Origin: Cheilinus undulatus
Lineage: Eukaryota > Chordata > Actinopteri > Labriformes > Labridae
Assembly: GCF_018320785.1 (NCBI RefSeq)
Contig: NC_054877.1
Span: 33,440,151-33,504,150 of the forward strand
Direction of reading: 5' to 3'
Length of the DNA stretch: 64,000 nucleotides
The position numbers and the translations under genes were made by a program. Positions 11,501-23,925 of this stretch are shown piece after piece. The notes beneath the pieces were generated by a model. The model was not told the origin of the DNA and did no database searches. It was given only the letters and a program-made list of their open reading frames with translations. The first letter of the stretch is position 1. The number at the start of each line of letters is the position of its first letter.

Positions 11501-14500
11501 TCTTCTTCCCCTTTCCAACAGAGGATTTAACCAGGGAATCCTCCATAGCCCAACATACACCAAGATTAACTGCACGGGATTATTTTTCTTTTTTGTAAAC
11601 ATTTAATTATAATTATACATCTGACATTACACCTGTGAATAAACATGAGTTAATAAGAGAAAAAAACACAATGACATGGACATATGATGACTTATCAAAG
11701 AGTAAAATAAGGAGTAAAAAGTCTAATCATGATAATTTGTCTATTGCTTTGTAAGTCAGATAGACTTTAGTTTGAACACATTTTAGTTTTTTATAAGTTA
11801 GGCTCTTTCATGAAGAATAGAGAATCTTCATGAATCTATATATGTGCATGAATTATTAGGTGATGACTATCAGGGTAATTAACACCACATGGACAAAAGT
11901 ATTTGGCCACACCTGTTAATTATTGAATTCAAGTGTTTCATACCTGTTGACACAGGTGTATAAAATCAAGCAACTAACCATGCAGTCTCTTTTTGCAAAC
12001 ATTTGTGATACAAAATTGATCATTCTGAAGAGCTCAGAGACCTTAAGGGTGATACTGTGATTGATGCAACCTGTTGAAGTTTCATCCCTGCAGGATAGGA
12101 TTTGACAGCCACCTGTAAGTGATATTATTAGAAAGTGGAAGCATTTGTGAATAACAGCCACAAAGCAGAAGTCAGTGACTGCTAACGTGCATGGTGTGTA
12201 AAAGTCACCAACGCTCTAATGATTCCCTTGCTGAAGAGTTCTGAACTTCTACTGGCATTAATGTAAGCACAAAAACTGTGTGGCAGGAGCCTTCATGAAA
12301 TGAGTTACCATGGCTGACCAGTTGCATGCAAGCCTCATATCACCAAGACCAATGCCAGGTGTCAGACAGAGTTGTGTAAAGCACACCGACACTGGACTCT
12401 GGATGAATTACATTTCTTCGTCAGATGGGCAAATCTGGGTTTGGCAGATGCTGGGAGAATGCCTCCATCTCAATGCTTCAGCACACTAAGCCATTATAGA
12501 CAATGCTTTGCTTGTTTTGCTGGCAACAGTTGTGGAAGGACCCTTTTCTATTCCAACATGACTGTGCCCCAGTGCACAAAGCAAAGACTATAAAGACATG
12601 GTTTGATGATTTCAGTGTGGAAGAACTTGACCGACCAGCACAGAGCCCTAACCCCAACTGTGTAAAGCCTTTGGGATGATCTGGAACGAAGACTGCTGGC
12701 CAGGCCTTCTTGTCCAGAAAGAATGGGCCCACATTCCCACAGAAACACTCCAATATCTTGTGGAAAGCCTTCCAGGAAGAGTGGAGGCTGCTATAGCTAT
12801 AAAAGGGGGACTAACACTTTAATAAAGTGCGTGCATTTGAATACAATACAAAAAGTATCAAATAGCGTGGCACAGTCGATATGTGACAGAGGATGAACTT
12901 AGAAATGTAACAGTAATTGTTGAAGCATCTAGCGATGCAAGCTGGGATCCTCTGTATGCTGTGTCATTTCTTTTCAATCTTTGCAGTCTACCCAGGCTAT
13001 TGAAGCTGGGTTTTTCAAAGGTTGCAGCCCTAAAACTGAGCCAAATTTCTTTTCTCCAGAATAACAACTTTATTCTTAGGATTCTGAAATAGTTTAACCT
13101 TTTTTAGGAAGTCTGCCTTTAAACTCAGGATTAAGATTTGTTCAGACTTTCATCTAAAGCCATCCTAAATTCATTAAAGGCATATACTGTATTACAAAAA
13201 AGGGGCCCATATCTGCTTTTATAGTTTTGAGACCCTTATCAGATAATTGCATTGTTTTTATTACTGAAACAGTGATAATTTTACCAATTATAATATGACT
13301 AACAATGTCCATAGACAACCTTTTTTCATGAGGAAGATGTGACTGTGACAAAGTAAAACTAGATCTGATAATAAAAACTGACAAAAAGTACATTTAGTTT
13401 TTACAAAAGAAACTAAATGAGGCTGAAATGTTAATGGTGGACTACTGGACATTCAAAATCTTTGATATTTCTCTACTTTACATATTAACTGTCAAATATA
13501 AATTTGTGTTGTGTTATGATTATTGAAATAATTCTCATATCATGCATTCAAATTCAGGGTAACAGAAAAAAAATATCCAGTTTCATGAAACAACCTCTAA
13601 ACCTGATATGCCAGCATGAAAAGCAGGCAGCACCCCGCTAGATTTGCTGTCCTGTAACAGCCTGACAGGGTCACCTTTGTAACTTAACATTTCATGTTTT
13701 GTTGCAGTGGGAGGATGGCCAGGCCTTTCTTGGAATGAAAACTTGCTAATCTGGCTTGTAAGGCAGCAAGCACTAAGACAATGACACCAAAATAAAAGGG
13801 GAATTAATGATGAATTTTGTCATTTTATACAGAAGAAAAATCATAGGCATGACTAATCTGTGCTAAAATTTGATCCCCTTTGTTGTTGCTCAGAACAGTA
13901 TATTTTTGCGTACATATGTTCTTATAACCAATGTGTGTTAATTTGCCCCTGCTGTATGATTCTTAAAACAACTTTTTTCCTCAAAAACCCTTCTGCACTA
14001 ATCTGACTAATCATACCAACACATTTCAGTCAATCAAACTTATTTACAAGAGTCATTCAAGCATCTCATTTGACCAAAAGGAAAAGACAAAAGAAACAAA
14101 CAAACAGACAAAGACAGAAGACAGATTATTCAGGACAGAAGGAATCAAACACTAGCATGTCAAAATCCTGTAAGTTCTGGGTTAGAAAAGTCACTAGATG
14201 GGGGGTCTTGAATGCAAGGTCCTAAACTGACGGGCTTCAGGTGGTTTGTAGGTCAGGAGGTCTGCTCTATGGAGCCATACCATTCAAGATTTTAACTGTG
14301 TAACATTATAAATCAACCTTTAAGTGTATTGGAAGCAAGTGAAAGGTAGATCATTGGTTTTACAAGTAACTGAATGTGAAGAAAGAGTTTTTTGGTAAGC
14401 AAGAAACAGGATTTTACTACAAAGTGTACGTGGTAGATGGGCTGCATGAGTGAACACAAACGTCAGAGTGAACTGATAATTCAAAAAAGCTGGAAATATT

Positions 14501-17500
14501 CAGGAAAATGTAATCCGTTTGAGCGGTGAACCTAACAAGCATGCCTTCATCTGGAGAGAGCCAACTCATGCATGGGGAGAACATGCGAACTCTACAAAGA
14601 GAGGTCCTTTCTGACGGGGATTCAAATCAGGAATATTCTGGTTGTGAGGCACCAACATTAATGACCACTCCACTTTGCAGAATACAAATACAGTAGCCAT
14701 GATATAAAGCCAATAAATGTCATTATAGTCTGAATGCCAGCATGAATTTTTTTTAATAATCTGTCCTGTATTTGGCTTGTGATGAGTCCAGGGCTGCTGG
14801 GATTTGCTCCAGTCTACCTGTGACCCTTAAGGGGATAAGTGGTATTGAGGTTTCCCAAACTTTTTAGCTCACAACCTCCATAATAACAATGCCAAAGACT
14901 GGGGACCTCCTTTGTCCCTATAGGGGGTTGAAGACTATAATGTGCATCTTACTGTTATTAAAGCTGGGTACGTTTTATCCCTGCCCCTGCTCAGGCGCAG
15001 TGACTGTGGATGAGATTGAGGAGGGCTCAAGCAGCTGTGTCATCAATTTCAGACTTGCCCTCAAACAGGTAGCTCAGTTGTGGTAGAAAAGGAAATCCCC
15101 TGCCATGCTTGGCTGCCATGTAGAGCCAGACCAAGTAGAGCCAAGCCACTCCATGTATTGGAAAAGCCCTAAAGATGTATATCAACTTCAGAGATAGTAC
15201 ATGATAAGCACACTTTAATTAACAGATGTACAACTTACTACTAGTTAATCATTCACAACTGAGTAACTAATTACAAGCCAACCATTTACAAATGTATAAC
15301 TATTTACCAATTAACAAATGAGTAACTAACTACTAGTTAACAATTGAGAAAGGAGAAACTTACTTGTAAACATTTAAAGCATGTATAATGAACTACTTGT
15401 TAACCATTGATGAATGTATATCTAGCAACTACTTAACAAAACTGAATGAGTAACTCAATACTAGTTAAAAATAAATTAATGTTTAACTACTAGTTAACCC
15501 TTTGTCAACAATAATTAAAAAAATAGATAATGTCCTAAAATTCTGCATTATGAGTAAGTAAATGTTGTTAGTTACTCATTTATTAATAGCTAACTAATAG
15601 TAAGTTAATCATTCTTCAAGGGTAAAATAGTAGTTATAATTTGTTAACGTTGACTAGTAGTTCATTAAGTATTCATTAAGGGTTAAATAACAGTTATTCA
15701 TACATTGCTTAATGGTTAACTAGTAGTTAGTTGTTTACTTGTCAAGGGTTAAATAGTAGTTAGTTAATGTTAACTAGTAGTTACTCATTAGGTAATTGTT
15801 AACTAGTAACTTATTTAGTTAAACATTAACCAGAGAGGAGTAAAACATTTGTTACCTTCTAACTGCAAAACTTGTTTACCTTATCCATACATTGAGTAAT
15901 GATTAACTAATGGTTAACTAAGAGTTAGTTAATGATTTGTTAAGGGTTAAATAGTAGTAAGTTAAACATTCATTAATGGTTTACTAGTAGTTAGGTACTC
16001 ATTTAGTTAATGGGTAACTAGTAGCAAGTTAATCATTGGTTAGGAGTTAACTAGGAGTTGGTTACCCATTTGTTATTTTAAAGCATTATAATGAAGTTCC
16101 ACCATCACAACACCTATTCTGTTTACACACTACATCCACAGCAGCATACTACTTGTGTCCCAGTGTGCGATTTCAGATTGTGTTATGGAAGGTTGTTCCA
16201 CTATGTTGGCAACATTACAGATTGCATCAATTTCACCCGTTACACCTCTGTTGCTTCTGCCACTGGCAGATAAGAGGCTGAACTACTCTAGTATATTGCT
16301 GCAGTTAATCACTCACAGCAGATTAAGTATAACAGAGGGTAGAAATGACAAGTTAGCAGGTTAATGAATTTGACCAACATGAAAATTCGCTTACTGGTCC
16401 TTTAAAGTCTCGGAAATTCCTTACTATTTATGCAAACAGTGCATTAATGCACATAGGTACAGTTGGTTCCTCTCCTGAGAAAACTATGATTGGTTAATCT
16501 TTGTTTCTATGCAGCAATAGCTGCTGCCTTTAAATGAGTGATTAATGACACCTTGTAGCAGTTGAATGAGTCAACATGGGGTGAGAAAACTTAATACAAA
16601 CATGACATATTTTCTCTGTCAATAGATTGTGGTTAAGTATAAAAGTCAGACCTTCATTAAAGTTTGCATTGCTTCACCTCCAAACACAAGAGCAAACATT
16701 TTATGACTCCAACCTTTAAGTTTTAGCCTCAGTTATCAGCAGAGGTGAAGTACATTTATCCTTTTTGTGTGCAGACAGTGTTATCACTTTTTTTCTGCTA
16801 TGAATTTGAAGCAATACTCCAACAAATGATTAATGCATACCAGTAGAATCACTGGCTCATGAGAGAAGGATTCATAAAAGTGCTGCAAAAATAACAAAAC
16901 AGAGGCTAAGATAGGTGGATTTGTAGTGACCGATTCAAGTCCAGCTCTACAAATATTGGATCAAACAGTGATGTCACTGTCACAGTCATTTAATCCAACA
17001 TCAAGACCTGTTTTACAGGCTCAGTAGTGCTCCAATTGACAGGCTAGCTAACCACTACAGGTGGAACAGTTTAGACTTTAAATCTTTAGGGTTGAAAACT
17101 AGACATATAAATATCTATATCCTCTTGCCTTTTATGAAGTTTTAGGAATTGAAGCTATCATTTGACTTATTTAATTTTATTTCATTTATCAAAAACAAAA
17201 TCATAACAAAATTTATCTTATGACTCTTGACACAAAGAAAGGTCAAGTTCTGGGTTAAAAAGGTTGCGAAAATGTTCTTAGCTTCAATTCCAGCAATAGC
17301 TGAAATAAGAGGCATAATATTTTCAGGCTGTCCATCCATCTGGAAATTTCTTTAGACTTTGTACAAATGTCCACTCTGACACAGAGAATGACTGATCAGT
17401 TTGAGGCTGTCATAGGTCAAAGGTCAACAGATCAAGGTTAAAAGGTCTCATCCCTTACTGTTGAACGTAACAACTCAAAAACGCTATGAAGGACTTTGCA

Positions 17501-20500
17501 CAAAATTTGCACAAATGACCACTTTGACTTAAAAACTCATTAGTTCATTGGACCTCACAGTCACACCTTGCTCGTGAATGCAATATCTAAAGAACAATTT
17601 TTGTTTTTTTTCTTCAAACTTTTCAGAAAAGACTGTTCTGACTTAAGGATGAACTTATTATAGTTGGGATGTTTAGGTAAAAGGTCAAGGCCATTGAGCC
17701 TCATGTTCATCCCTTGCTTGTGAGCACATATCTTTGAGGAACATGAAAATTATTTTTAAAAAATCCACTATTGTAAAATATCAGAATATTGTGGAAAAAT
17801 CCAGTTTGCAAAAGTTTTCTGAGCCTTCATTCTCTCACTCTGGTTCAGTACACACAACCCCAATCATGGGGAATACTGCTGACTTGACAGTCGTCTAGAC
17901 AATTGTCATCCTCCACAAAGAGGATAAGCCATACATGGTCACTGCTGAAAGGGCAAGTTGTTCTCAGAAGCTGTATCACAGTATATTAAAGAAAGTTGAC
18001 TGGAGGGGAAAAGTGTGGTAGGAAACTGCAGCCACCACACAGACGGGTCGAGGAGATTGGGCTACAAGTATAGACTGTAAAAAGAAATGGACAAAGCCTG
18101 TGTGACGTCAGCCGTCTGCTTACAGGCGGACTCAAACAGCTTTTGAAGCCAATCCGCGGCAGCTTCCATATTGAAATCGCTGTCTCAACCGAACTGTGGA
18201 TCAACCTAATGGCAGACAATAGCCCACCCACTGGTTTACAGAAAGGGAGCTTCTGCCTGTCGAGCTATCTGTCAATCAAATGAGATGTGCCAATCAGTGC
18301 ACAATGAGATTTTTCCAGAATGTAATCGAAATGATTGTGGTACAAAAAAATTCACACCACATACAGTGAGAGGACATGAAGACATTAGCTTTTGAATTTC
18401 ATTTTGAAATTAAGATTCCCGAGTCTGGAGGAAGATCGGAGAGGCACAGAATCCAAGGTGCTTGAAGTCCAGTGTTTTCAGTTTCTACAGTCAGCGATGG
18501 TTTGAGGTGCCATATCATCTGCTGCTGCTGCTGGTCCACTGTGCTTCATCAAGTCTTGAGTCACACTGTCAGCCATCTACCAGCAGATTTTTAACAACTT
18601 TGCACTTCCATATCCTGATTTCCTTTTCTACCAGTTGTGGCACCTTCCCACAGTGAAGACAAAACCACCAGAAACCGGTTTGCTGACCATGGTATTACTG
18701 TTTTTGATTGCCAGCCAACTGGCCTGACTGAGTAAATCTCTGGTGAAATGTCAAGAGGAAGATAAGAGACACCAGACTCAACAATACAGACTAGCTGAAG
18801 GCTGCTATCAAAGCAAGCTGGGCTTCATAACACCCCAGCAGTGCCACGGACTGATTGGTTCCATGCCAGATTTCACAGATGTAGTAATTTGTGCAAAAGG
18901 AGCTCTAACCAATTACTGAGAGCATAAATGAGCAAGACTTTCCAGAAGGTAAACATTTCTGTATTATTAATACTTTTTTGAAAGGTTTTTTGTGATATTC
19001 TAATATTTTGGGATAGTGGATTTTTGATTTTCATGAGCTGTAATCAGCAACATTAAAACCAAAAAGTCTAGAATATATGGAAGTTTCCCTTTTTGAAGTA
19101 AAAAAAGGAACTTTTTCATGATATTCTAATTTTTGAGATGTACCAGTGTATCAATTCTGACTCACGGATTAACTGATTAGACTTTGGAGGTCAAAGGTCA
19201 AGGTCACTAAGCCCTGTTAGTCCTTCACTTATAAGTTTATGTTGAATCACATTACCACAGATAACAACCCATCCCCTCTTAATCTAGGGCTACAGTTGTT
19301 CTTTTGCTGCCCAGGGACATATACCTCATAGAGTTACAGTATATAATGACCAGGCAGTAGTGCAAGTTTGAAGAATGATGTGTTATAGGCAGGGGTGTCA
19401 AGATTAATCACATAAATCATGACTAAAAAACCCACATTCAGTGCATTCATTTTTCTAAAGTCACAATTAATCGCATGCACTGTCAGCACACTTTGGCTAA
19501 GCCCCTGCAGTGTCTCTCTGAGGCCACATCGATGTAAAATAAGTCCACCACTGCTCTTTAACGTCTCATTTCACTTTAAATAACTCACAGACAGTTTAGT
19601 GAACAAGTCAAACGTCATCTGAACGGGGTGTTATCAAACATTAACCTTTTAACTATTCCCTTATTTCCTTAAAGATCCATAACAAGTTCATTTTTCTGTA
19701 TTCAAGTTCATGCCATTATCATCAATCTATCCTGAAAAGCAAAACTACCATTAGTTTAAGACAGCATTAAATCCAAATGATACAAATACAGATTTAAATG
19801 CAAAATGGTGGAATTTTAAAATGTGATTTGGGTTAAATTTTCAGAAACTATATGTCATAATTTGTAGAGGAACAAAACCATCAGCCCATGTTTGTATCTC
19901 AGTAAATAAATGTCTTTTGTTGTAAGAGGGACATCGTAGAGTAAAAAGCACTTATACACATCTTTAAGATGACCTGTTTTATACAGGTATTTGCTTCAGT
20001 TACTCACCCAGCTGAATGTTTCGGACCCACACACTCTGTTTAGTCTCCTTAAGAATTTTTTCAAAGTAAACCCCGGCAAAGCCGCTGGACACACATGCCA
20101 TCAGCACAGCCATTAGCCCCACAAACTGAGAACCTGCTGACAGGATCTTCTGCTCGCTGTCTCCTGCAGAGTCTGTGGGCCACTGTGGAGTTTAAAACAC
20201 TGACAATCACATGGAAAGGGACAGGTGGAACCCTTTAAAATCCTTAGAATTAGAGTAATATACCTAAGCATCAAATCAATCCCACAGGAAAAACACAAAA
20301 TCATGCTGCCGTTGTGTCTGGGTATTTTTTTTACCTGCACTAGAGTGACTCCAGCCATGAGGAAGAGCAGAGAGAGCCACTGATTGAGGCCCAACTTCTT
20401 TCCCAGCATGGAAACAGAAAACAGTGCTGTGGTGAGGATCTTGAGCTGGTATGTGACCTGTGTGAGAAATAATATGGTAAAAAATACTAATAACTTTATT

Positions 20501-23500
20501 TGTTTGGCCTTTGATGAAATATTTTTGAGAAATTGACAAATGTTTCCAGAGGTGTACTATATTGTCTTCAGACAATGACAGACACAATGACAAGGATTGT
20601 CAAAGGGTTCTGACTTTGTGCTAAATGTTATCTACAAAGTCTCTAAAGACCAAGTCCTGTTCCTCCTGTAGGGCCACCTGAAAAATTTAAATGCACAGTA
20701 TGTAAATTAGGCCTTGCACACAGAGACAAAACTATATACTTCCATTTCATTTTGAAAATTTTTTCCATAAACATGAGATCATTTCAGGAAATATACTGAA
20801 ATGACTGAAAACGCTGTAGTATCCATGCCATGCCTATAAGTGGAACTGTAAAAGCCATAATAAGCTCAGTAGCTTCAGCAGCATGAGCACAACCCTGTAA
20901 TCCACCATTGTTGTTTTGGCAGCTTAAGTGGGCTACTCTATGTATGACGTAATTGTTTCAAGAAAGACACGGTTGCCTGTCCACAAAGAGACGAAATGGA
21001 AAGGGTTTAAAGATTTGTTTACTCTGGGACTCAGTTTCAAAAAGTAGCGCCTCCCAAAACGCCATTTTCGTGTGGACGAAACGCAGATACGACAAAATAC
21101 TTCTGCGTATACTCCTGATTTCGTCTCCATTTGGACGGGGCCCTACATTTCTAGTTGGCTCTCAATTAAAACAATAACAAAAGATGAAAATTAGCTGCTC
21201 CGCACCCCACCTCCACTGCATATTTGCCATTTTAAGTTGGGGACTCCATTCTAATGGTTTTTTAATTCTCAGTTTTATAAAACTTTACTTTATTTTTCAT
21301 CCAAGGCACACCTAACCTGACGCGCCAGATGGATGCGTGAAACACATCCATCTGGTGCGTCAGGTTAGGGAAAGCTTCAATAGGAAACGTTTGAGAAAAG
21401 GCAGAGGCTTTGAAAAAACTCGGAGGGTGATTGGGTGAAGGTTCTGTCTGTCACATCTCTACGGGCCAATCAGAGCAACAAAACACGTGACGTAGCCGCT
21501 ATTGAGCTGCACATGCGCAGCTACTGAGGAATAACGTGAAACATGGCGACTATAGACAAGTAAGTAGTCGACTTTTGTCGTTTTTGAAAAGTAAACAACT
21601 CACTGCTGTTCTTTTTTCTTCTCTAACGAAGAAATGTTGTCAAGTTCTGATAAACTGGCGCTTTAGCAGCTTCCACGCTAATCACTAGCTACTTTCACAC
21701 TGCCTCTCTTTTCCGTGTCTGCTACGCCTTCGTTCCGCAACGCCATTCTGTATGAAAGTGACCGTTCCGCAATGGGGGGTCGATCTCGCCCCACCTCTGA
21801 TCCGGATCAAGAGGTAGTATCAGAGCCGTAACAGACTTTTCCGCAACGAGTGTGAAAGGACGTCACGGCATTTCGCAACGGCGAGTGTGCCCTGCTGTCT
21901 CCATTAAATGGGAGATTTAAAAAACCAGCGCGGTTTAATCGAGCAGCATTTCATCTGAGAAAACAACAGCAGGATAAAACAAAGAATAATGTGGATTAAC
22001 TGGAGAGACTGCGAGGTTAGAGAGCTGATCACACTCTGTACAGGAGAGGAGAGAGCAGACACATCTTTGCTCACAGCAGCGTCTGAAAAGGTGCATGATG
22101 TGTTCAAGTGAGCTCGGTACTCTTAAGTTTCCGACCTCCGACGTTAATATGTGCGCTGTGACACTGCTTAAAGTTGGACCTCCAACTCAGAAACATGGAG
22201 GAAAAAAGTCTATTGGATCTAGTCGATCAAAATGACTGTTCATGTTATTTTCCCTGTAGAAAATACAAAGCGTTGAACCAAGAAATCCAGAGTTTTGAGT
22301 TTCATTGAAAGCAGCAGCTCGGGCAGCAGCTGCCATCTGATTACGGGACGCCGGGGTTTGTGTGTAAGCTCAGGTGTGCACAGCTCTGTTACACCTTTGT
22401 GTGAATTGCTCATTGCGGAACGGAGGCGGGCATTCCTTTTTGCCTTTATTTCGGAATCTCTGTGTAAAAACGGCTTCTCCCTCCATAATTGCACCAGCTC
22501 TTGCTGCTGCTTGTTTACGTCTCGACTCTGCTGTGCCTGAAAGTACTGCCCCTCTTTGCTGATTGGTCCTGTCACTTTCTAACCGGGCCCAAACGGTTCA
22601 GATGGGAGCTTTGCAAGATGGATTTGCCAGTGAAAAACAAGGAAATGGGTATGTCCATCTGCTTTGCAAGGTTAAGGCACACCTTTGATCAAGTCAAAAT
22701 CTCAAGGCACACCATAATTATATCCATACAATACAGCCTCTTTAACACGTTTTAAACAGTTGTTGTAGTAACCTATTGTTGTACAAATTCCCACAGCACA
22801 CCTTGTCTTGCCTTAAGGCACACCAGCTCACTAGTGGGAACCATTGCTCCACTCACTTCCATTATGGGTATTTACTAAACAATAAAGAGTGAGAAAAGCC
22901 TGAATGTTACAAGCAATCTCAGAATTATTTGCAAGAGGTTGCAGTGTTAACCAAGAAAGCCCCAATAAGCAGCTTTTTCCCTTATTTAAGTGAAATTTGT
23001 CAATGAAATGAAAACAGTGGTTTACCGTTTAGTTAATAAACCTTACAGAGTTCAGATTTTTATGGAAAAGAGTCATCAGTTCAAAACAAGAAGTACCACT
23101 AAGGTGGATAGAGCTGGTCTTCACTCAATCTGGAAATGTCTGGCTGGGCAACAATGATAAAGCAACAGGGTTCAAGGGATAGGAAATGAAGTTCTGAGTT
23201 ACAGGGGGAGTTTTGACTATAGAATAACATTATTTTCCATCATATAATGCTGGCATTTCCATTTTTCACTGTCACTGTAAGTTAAACATTTAGGGAATTA
23301 TAAAGGCTACGTAAGTGTATTTTATTATTTCAATGTAGAAATGATTAATACCTTTACATATTTAACTACGGCAGCCTATAAAGCAGTCATTTTGATTACA
23401 CACACAAGGTGGACCTGCACAGTCATGTGTCACCTGATACGTTGCAGCGTCCAGGTTGGATAGAGCCACATAGAGCAGATTGTTCTGCAGCGTGTAGATC

Positions 23501-23925
23501 CCTGCAGGAATGGCCAGCTTCAGGGTCTGTGTTGGCTTGTTCACAATCTCCTCCTTCAATAGCTGGTTCATTGCCCGCACGCTGAATTCTGGCAGAGACA
23601 GAGGGTGTGTTGTCAGTCATTTAACCTAGAGACCACCCACGAAGTAAAGAGATGAAGAATTTAACAGTTAAATGAGAACTTGTATCCCCACTCTTCCTCT
23701 TAGCCGGCCATGTTACTCACTGTTCTCCACAAGGACAAGGAGGGTGCAGGTCAGGATCTTGAGCACCTCGGCTGACACCACAGCAGATGAGGCCAGGTAG
23801 CGGGGGCCGTCTTGCTTTAAGGTGCGAGAATAGCGCATGGTGAGCACCAGCGAGGTGGTCTGCAACACCAGCACCCCCAGAGACAGATACTTCAGTCTCA
23901 AGTTGTGTGAAGAGGACAAGATCAT
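8531..23925 (-). CDS. slc35a3: UDP-N-acetylglucosamine transporter SLC35A3
   Basis: Golgi nucleotide-sugar antiporter that brings UDP-GlcNAc into the lumen for N- and O-glycan branching. Coding exons in transcript order: 23925-23721, 23588-23434, 20457-20335, 20182-20008, 10076-9958, 9100-8967 and 8624-8531 (stop TAA). All phases close, giving 334 residues, close to the usual length of about 325. Recognition is by long near-identities to vertebrate SLC35A3: [15 protein letters not shown] in exon 1, [18 protein letters not shown] in exon 2, [18 protein letters not shown] in exon 4 and [17 protein letters not shown] (about residues 271-287) in exon 6. It is a multi-pass membrane protein of the drug/metabolite transporter type. 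The N terminus is a few residues longer than in mammals, and the C-terminal tail ends TTIKV. Teleosts may carry two slc35a3 paralogues; I cannot say which this is. Confidence 0.95.
9455..9738 (-). mobile_element. Fragment of a Tc1-like family (AGGTGCATCT end)
   Basis: Lies in slc35a3 coding intron 6. Read on the minus strand it starts with the AGGTGCATCT terminus common in fish repeats, then runs through CTCATGAAAATCAAAAATCC and TTTGCAAACTGGA. The longer copy at 17743-19150 shares these blocks, inverted relative to this one. Only one end is present; no transposase remains. Confidence 0.6.
10384..10836. mobile_element. Internally deleted Tc1-like element
   Basis: Terminal inverted repeats CAGTCATGGACAAAAGTATT (left) and, inverted, CAGTCATGGACGAACGTATT (right), with flanking TA on each side. 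The right 450 bases match the element at 42781-44394, but the left repeat is only about 28 bases long before it joins sequence that lies some 400 bases inside the related copy. It is therefore a non-autonomous deletion derivative. It lies in slc35a3 coding intron 4. Confidence 0.8.
11888..12835 (+). mobile_element. Tc1-like transposon remnant
   Basis: Begins with ACATGGACAAAAGTATTTGG. The plus strand carries eroded transposase whose pieces include the stretch around 12520-12680 and a C-terminal block near 12740-12790 ([19 protein letters not shown]). A second copy in opposite orientation lies at about 40440-41428 in sec22b. The right terminus here is decayed. It lies in slc35a3 coding intron 4. 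Confidence 0.7.
14540..14850 (-). repeat. Abundant teleost repeat fragment
   Basis: CATGGGGAGAACATGCGAAC and the block near 14795-14850 (GGGATTTGCTCCAG, GGGGATAAGTGG) are hallmark pieces of a repeat very frequent in fish introns, whose other end resembles the copy at 57012-57256. Here it is rearranged and decayed. No coding content. Confidence 0.5.
15205..16075. repeat. Large fold-back minisatellite (ACTAGTTAAC units)
   Basis: The left part (to about 15510) repeats ACTACTAGTTAAC and ATGAGTAACTAACT words; from about 15555 on, the same words appear as reverse complements (GTTAACTAGTAGTTAGTTA). The whole block is an imperfect inverted repeat with arms of several hundred bases around a centre near 15520-15550, each arm made of short degenerate tandem units. 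ACTAGT is itself a palindrome, so many smaller hairpins are possible. It lies in slc35a3 coding intron 4 and encodes nothing. Confidence 0.7.
17345..17745. repeat. Tandem satellite, left block (GGTCAAAGGTCAAGG type)
   Basis: Units of roughly 150-180 bases recur, each with a GGTCAA(A)GGTCAAG-like stretch, a CATCCCTTGCT-like stretch and a CACTCTGAC or GTTCTGACTTAAGGATGAAC stretch. The array type is common in fish. It appears to continue at 19155-19245 after an inserted transposon. Confidence 0.6.
17743..19150 (+). mobile_element. Tc1-like transposon interrupting the satellite
   Basis: Inverted blocks at 17745-17800 and 18990-19040 (CATGAAAATCAAAAATCCAC type) face each other, and the right end finishes near TTTGAGATGTACC. 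The interior shows decayed transposase on the plus strand: an N-terminal piece around 17870-18030 and the typical C-terminal ending [17 protein letters not shown] followed by a stop near 18920. The outer left terminus is missing. A further repeat-like insert is seen at about 18045-18300. Confidence 0.6.
18045..18300. repeat. Insert inside the 17.7-19.1 kb transposon
   Basis: From TATAGACTGTAAAAAGAAATGG the sequence departs from transposase and carries a GC-richer stretch (GTGTGACGTCAGCCGTCTGC). This start is one I associate with a common short interspersed repeat of fish. Ends are not resolved. Confidence 0.4.
19155..19245. repeat. Satellite, right block
   Basis: TCAATTCTGACTCACGGATT and GGTCAAAGGTCAAGGTCACT match the unit seen in the 17345-17745 array, so the two blocks look like one array split by the intervening transposon. 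Confidence 0.55.
20707..21145. mobile_element. Short inverted-repeat element
   Basis: Left end TAGGCCTTGCACACAGAGAC and right end, inverted, TAGGGCCCCGTCCAAATGGA are imperfect terminal inverted repeats that go on to share an ACGAAA-type stretch. It has internal ACGCC and AAACGC motifs and no protein. I read it as a MITE; the family is unassigned. It lies in slc35a3 coding intron 2. Confidence 0.5.
21314..22673. mobile_element. CpG-rich hAT-like element with hairpin end
   Basis: An exact 11-base direct repeat AAGGCACACCT flanks the element (21303-21313 and 22674-22684). Its ends are inverted repeats: AACCTGACGCGCCAGATGGA on the left and, inverted, AACCTTGCAAAGCAGATGGA on the right. The left end folds into a 25-bp stem (21311-21335 with 21345-21369, one G-T pair, 9-base loop); a weaker hairpin sits at the right end. 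The interior is GC- and CpG-rich compared with its AT-rich surroundings and has no intact transposase. The superfamily is inferred from the flanking repeat length only. Confidence 0.65.

Noticed and set aside
22240-22575. Overlapping open frames in the CpG-rich block
   Set aside because: Several frames are open on both strands at once because of composition; the block is inside a mobile element.
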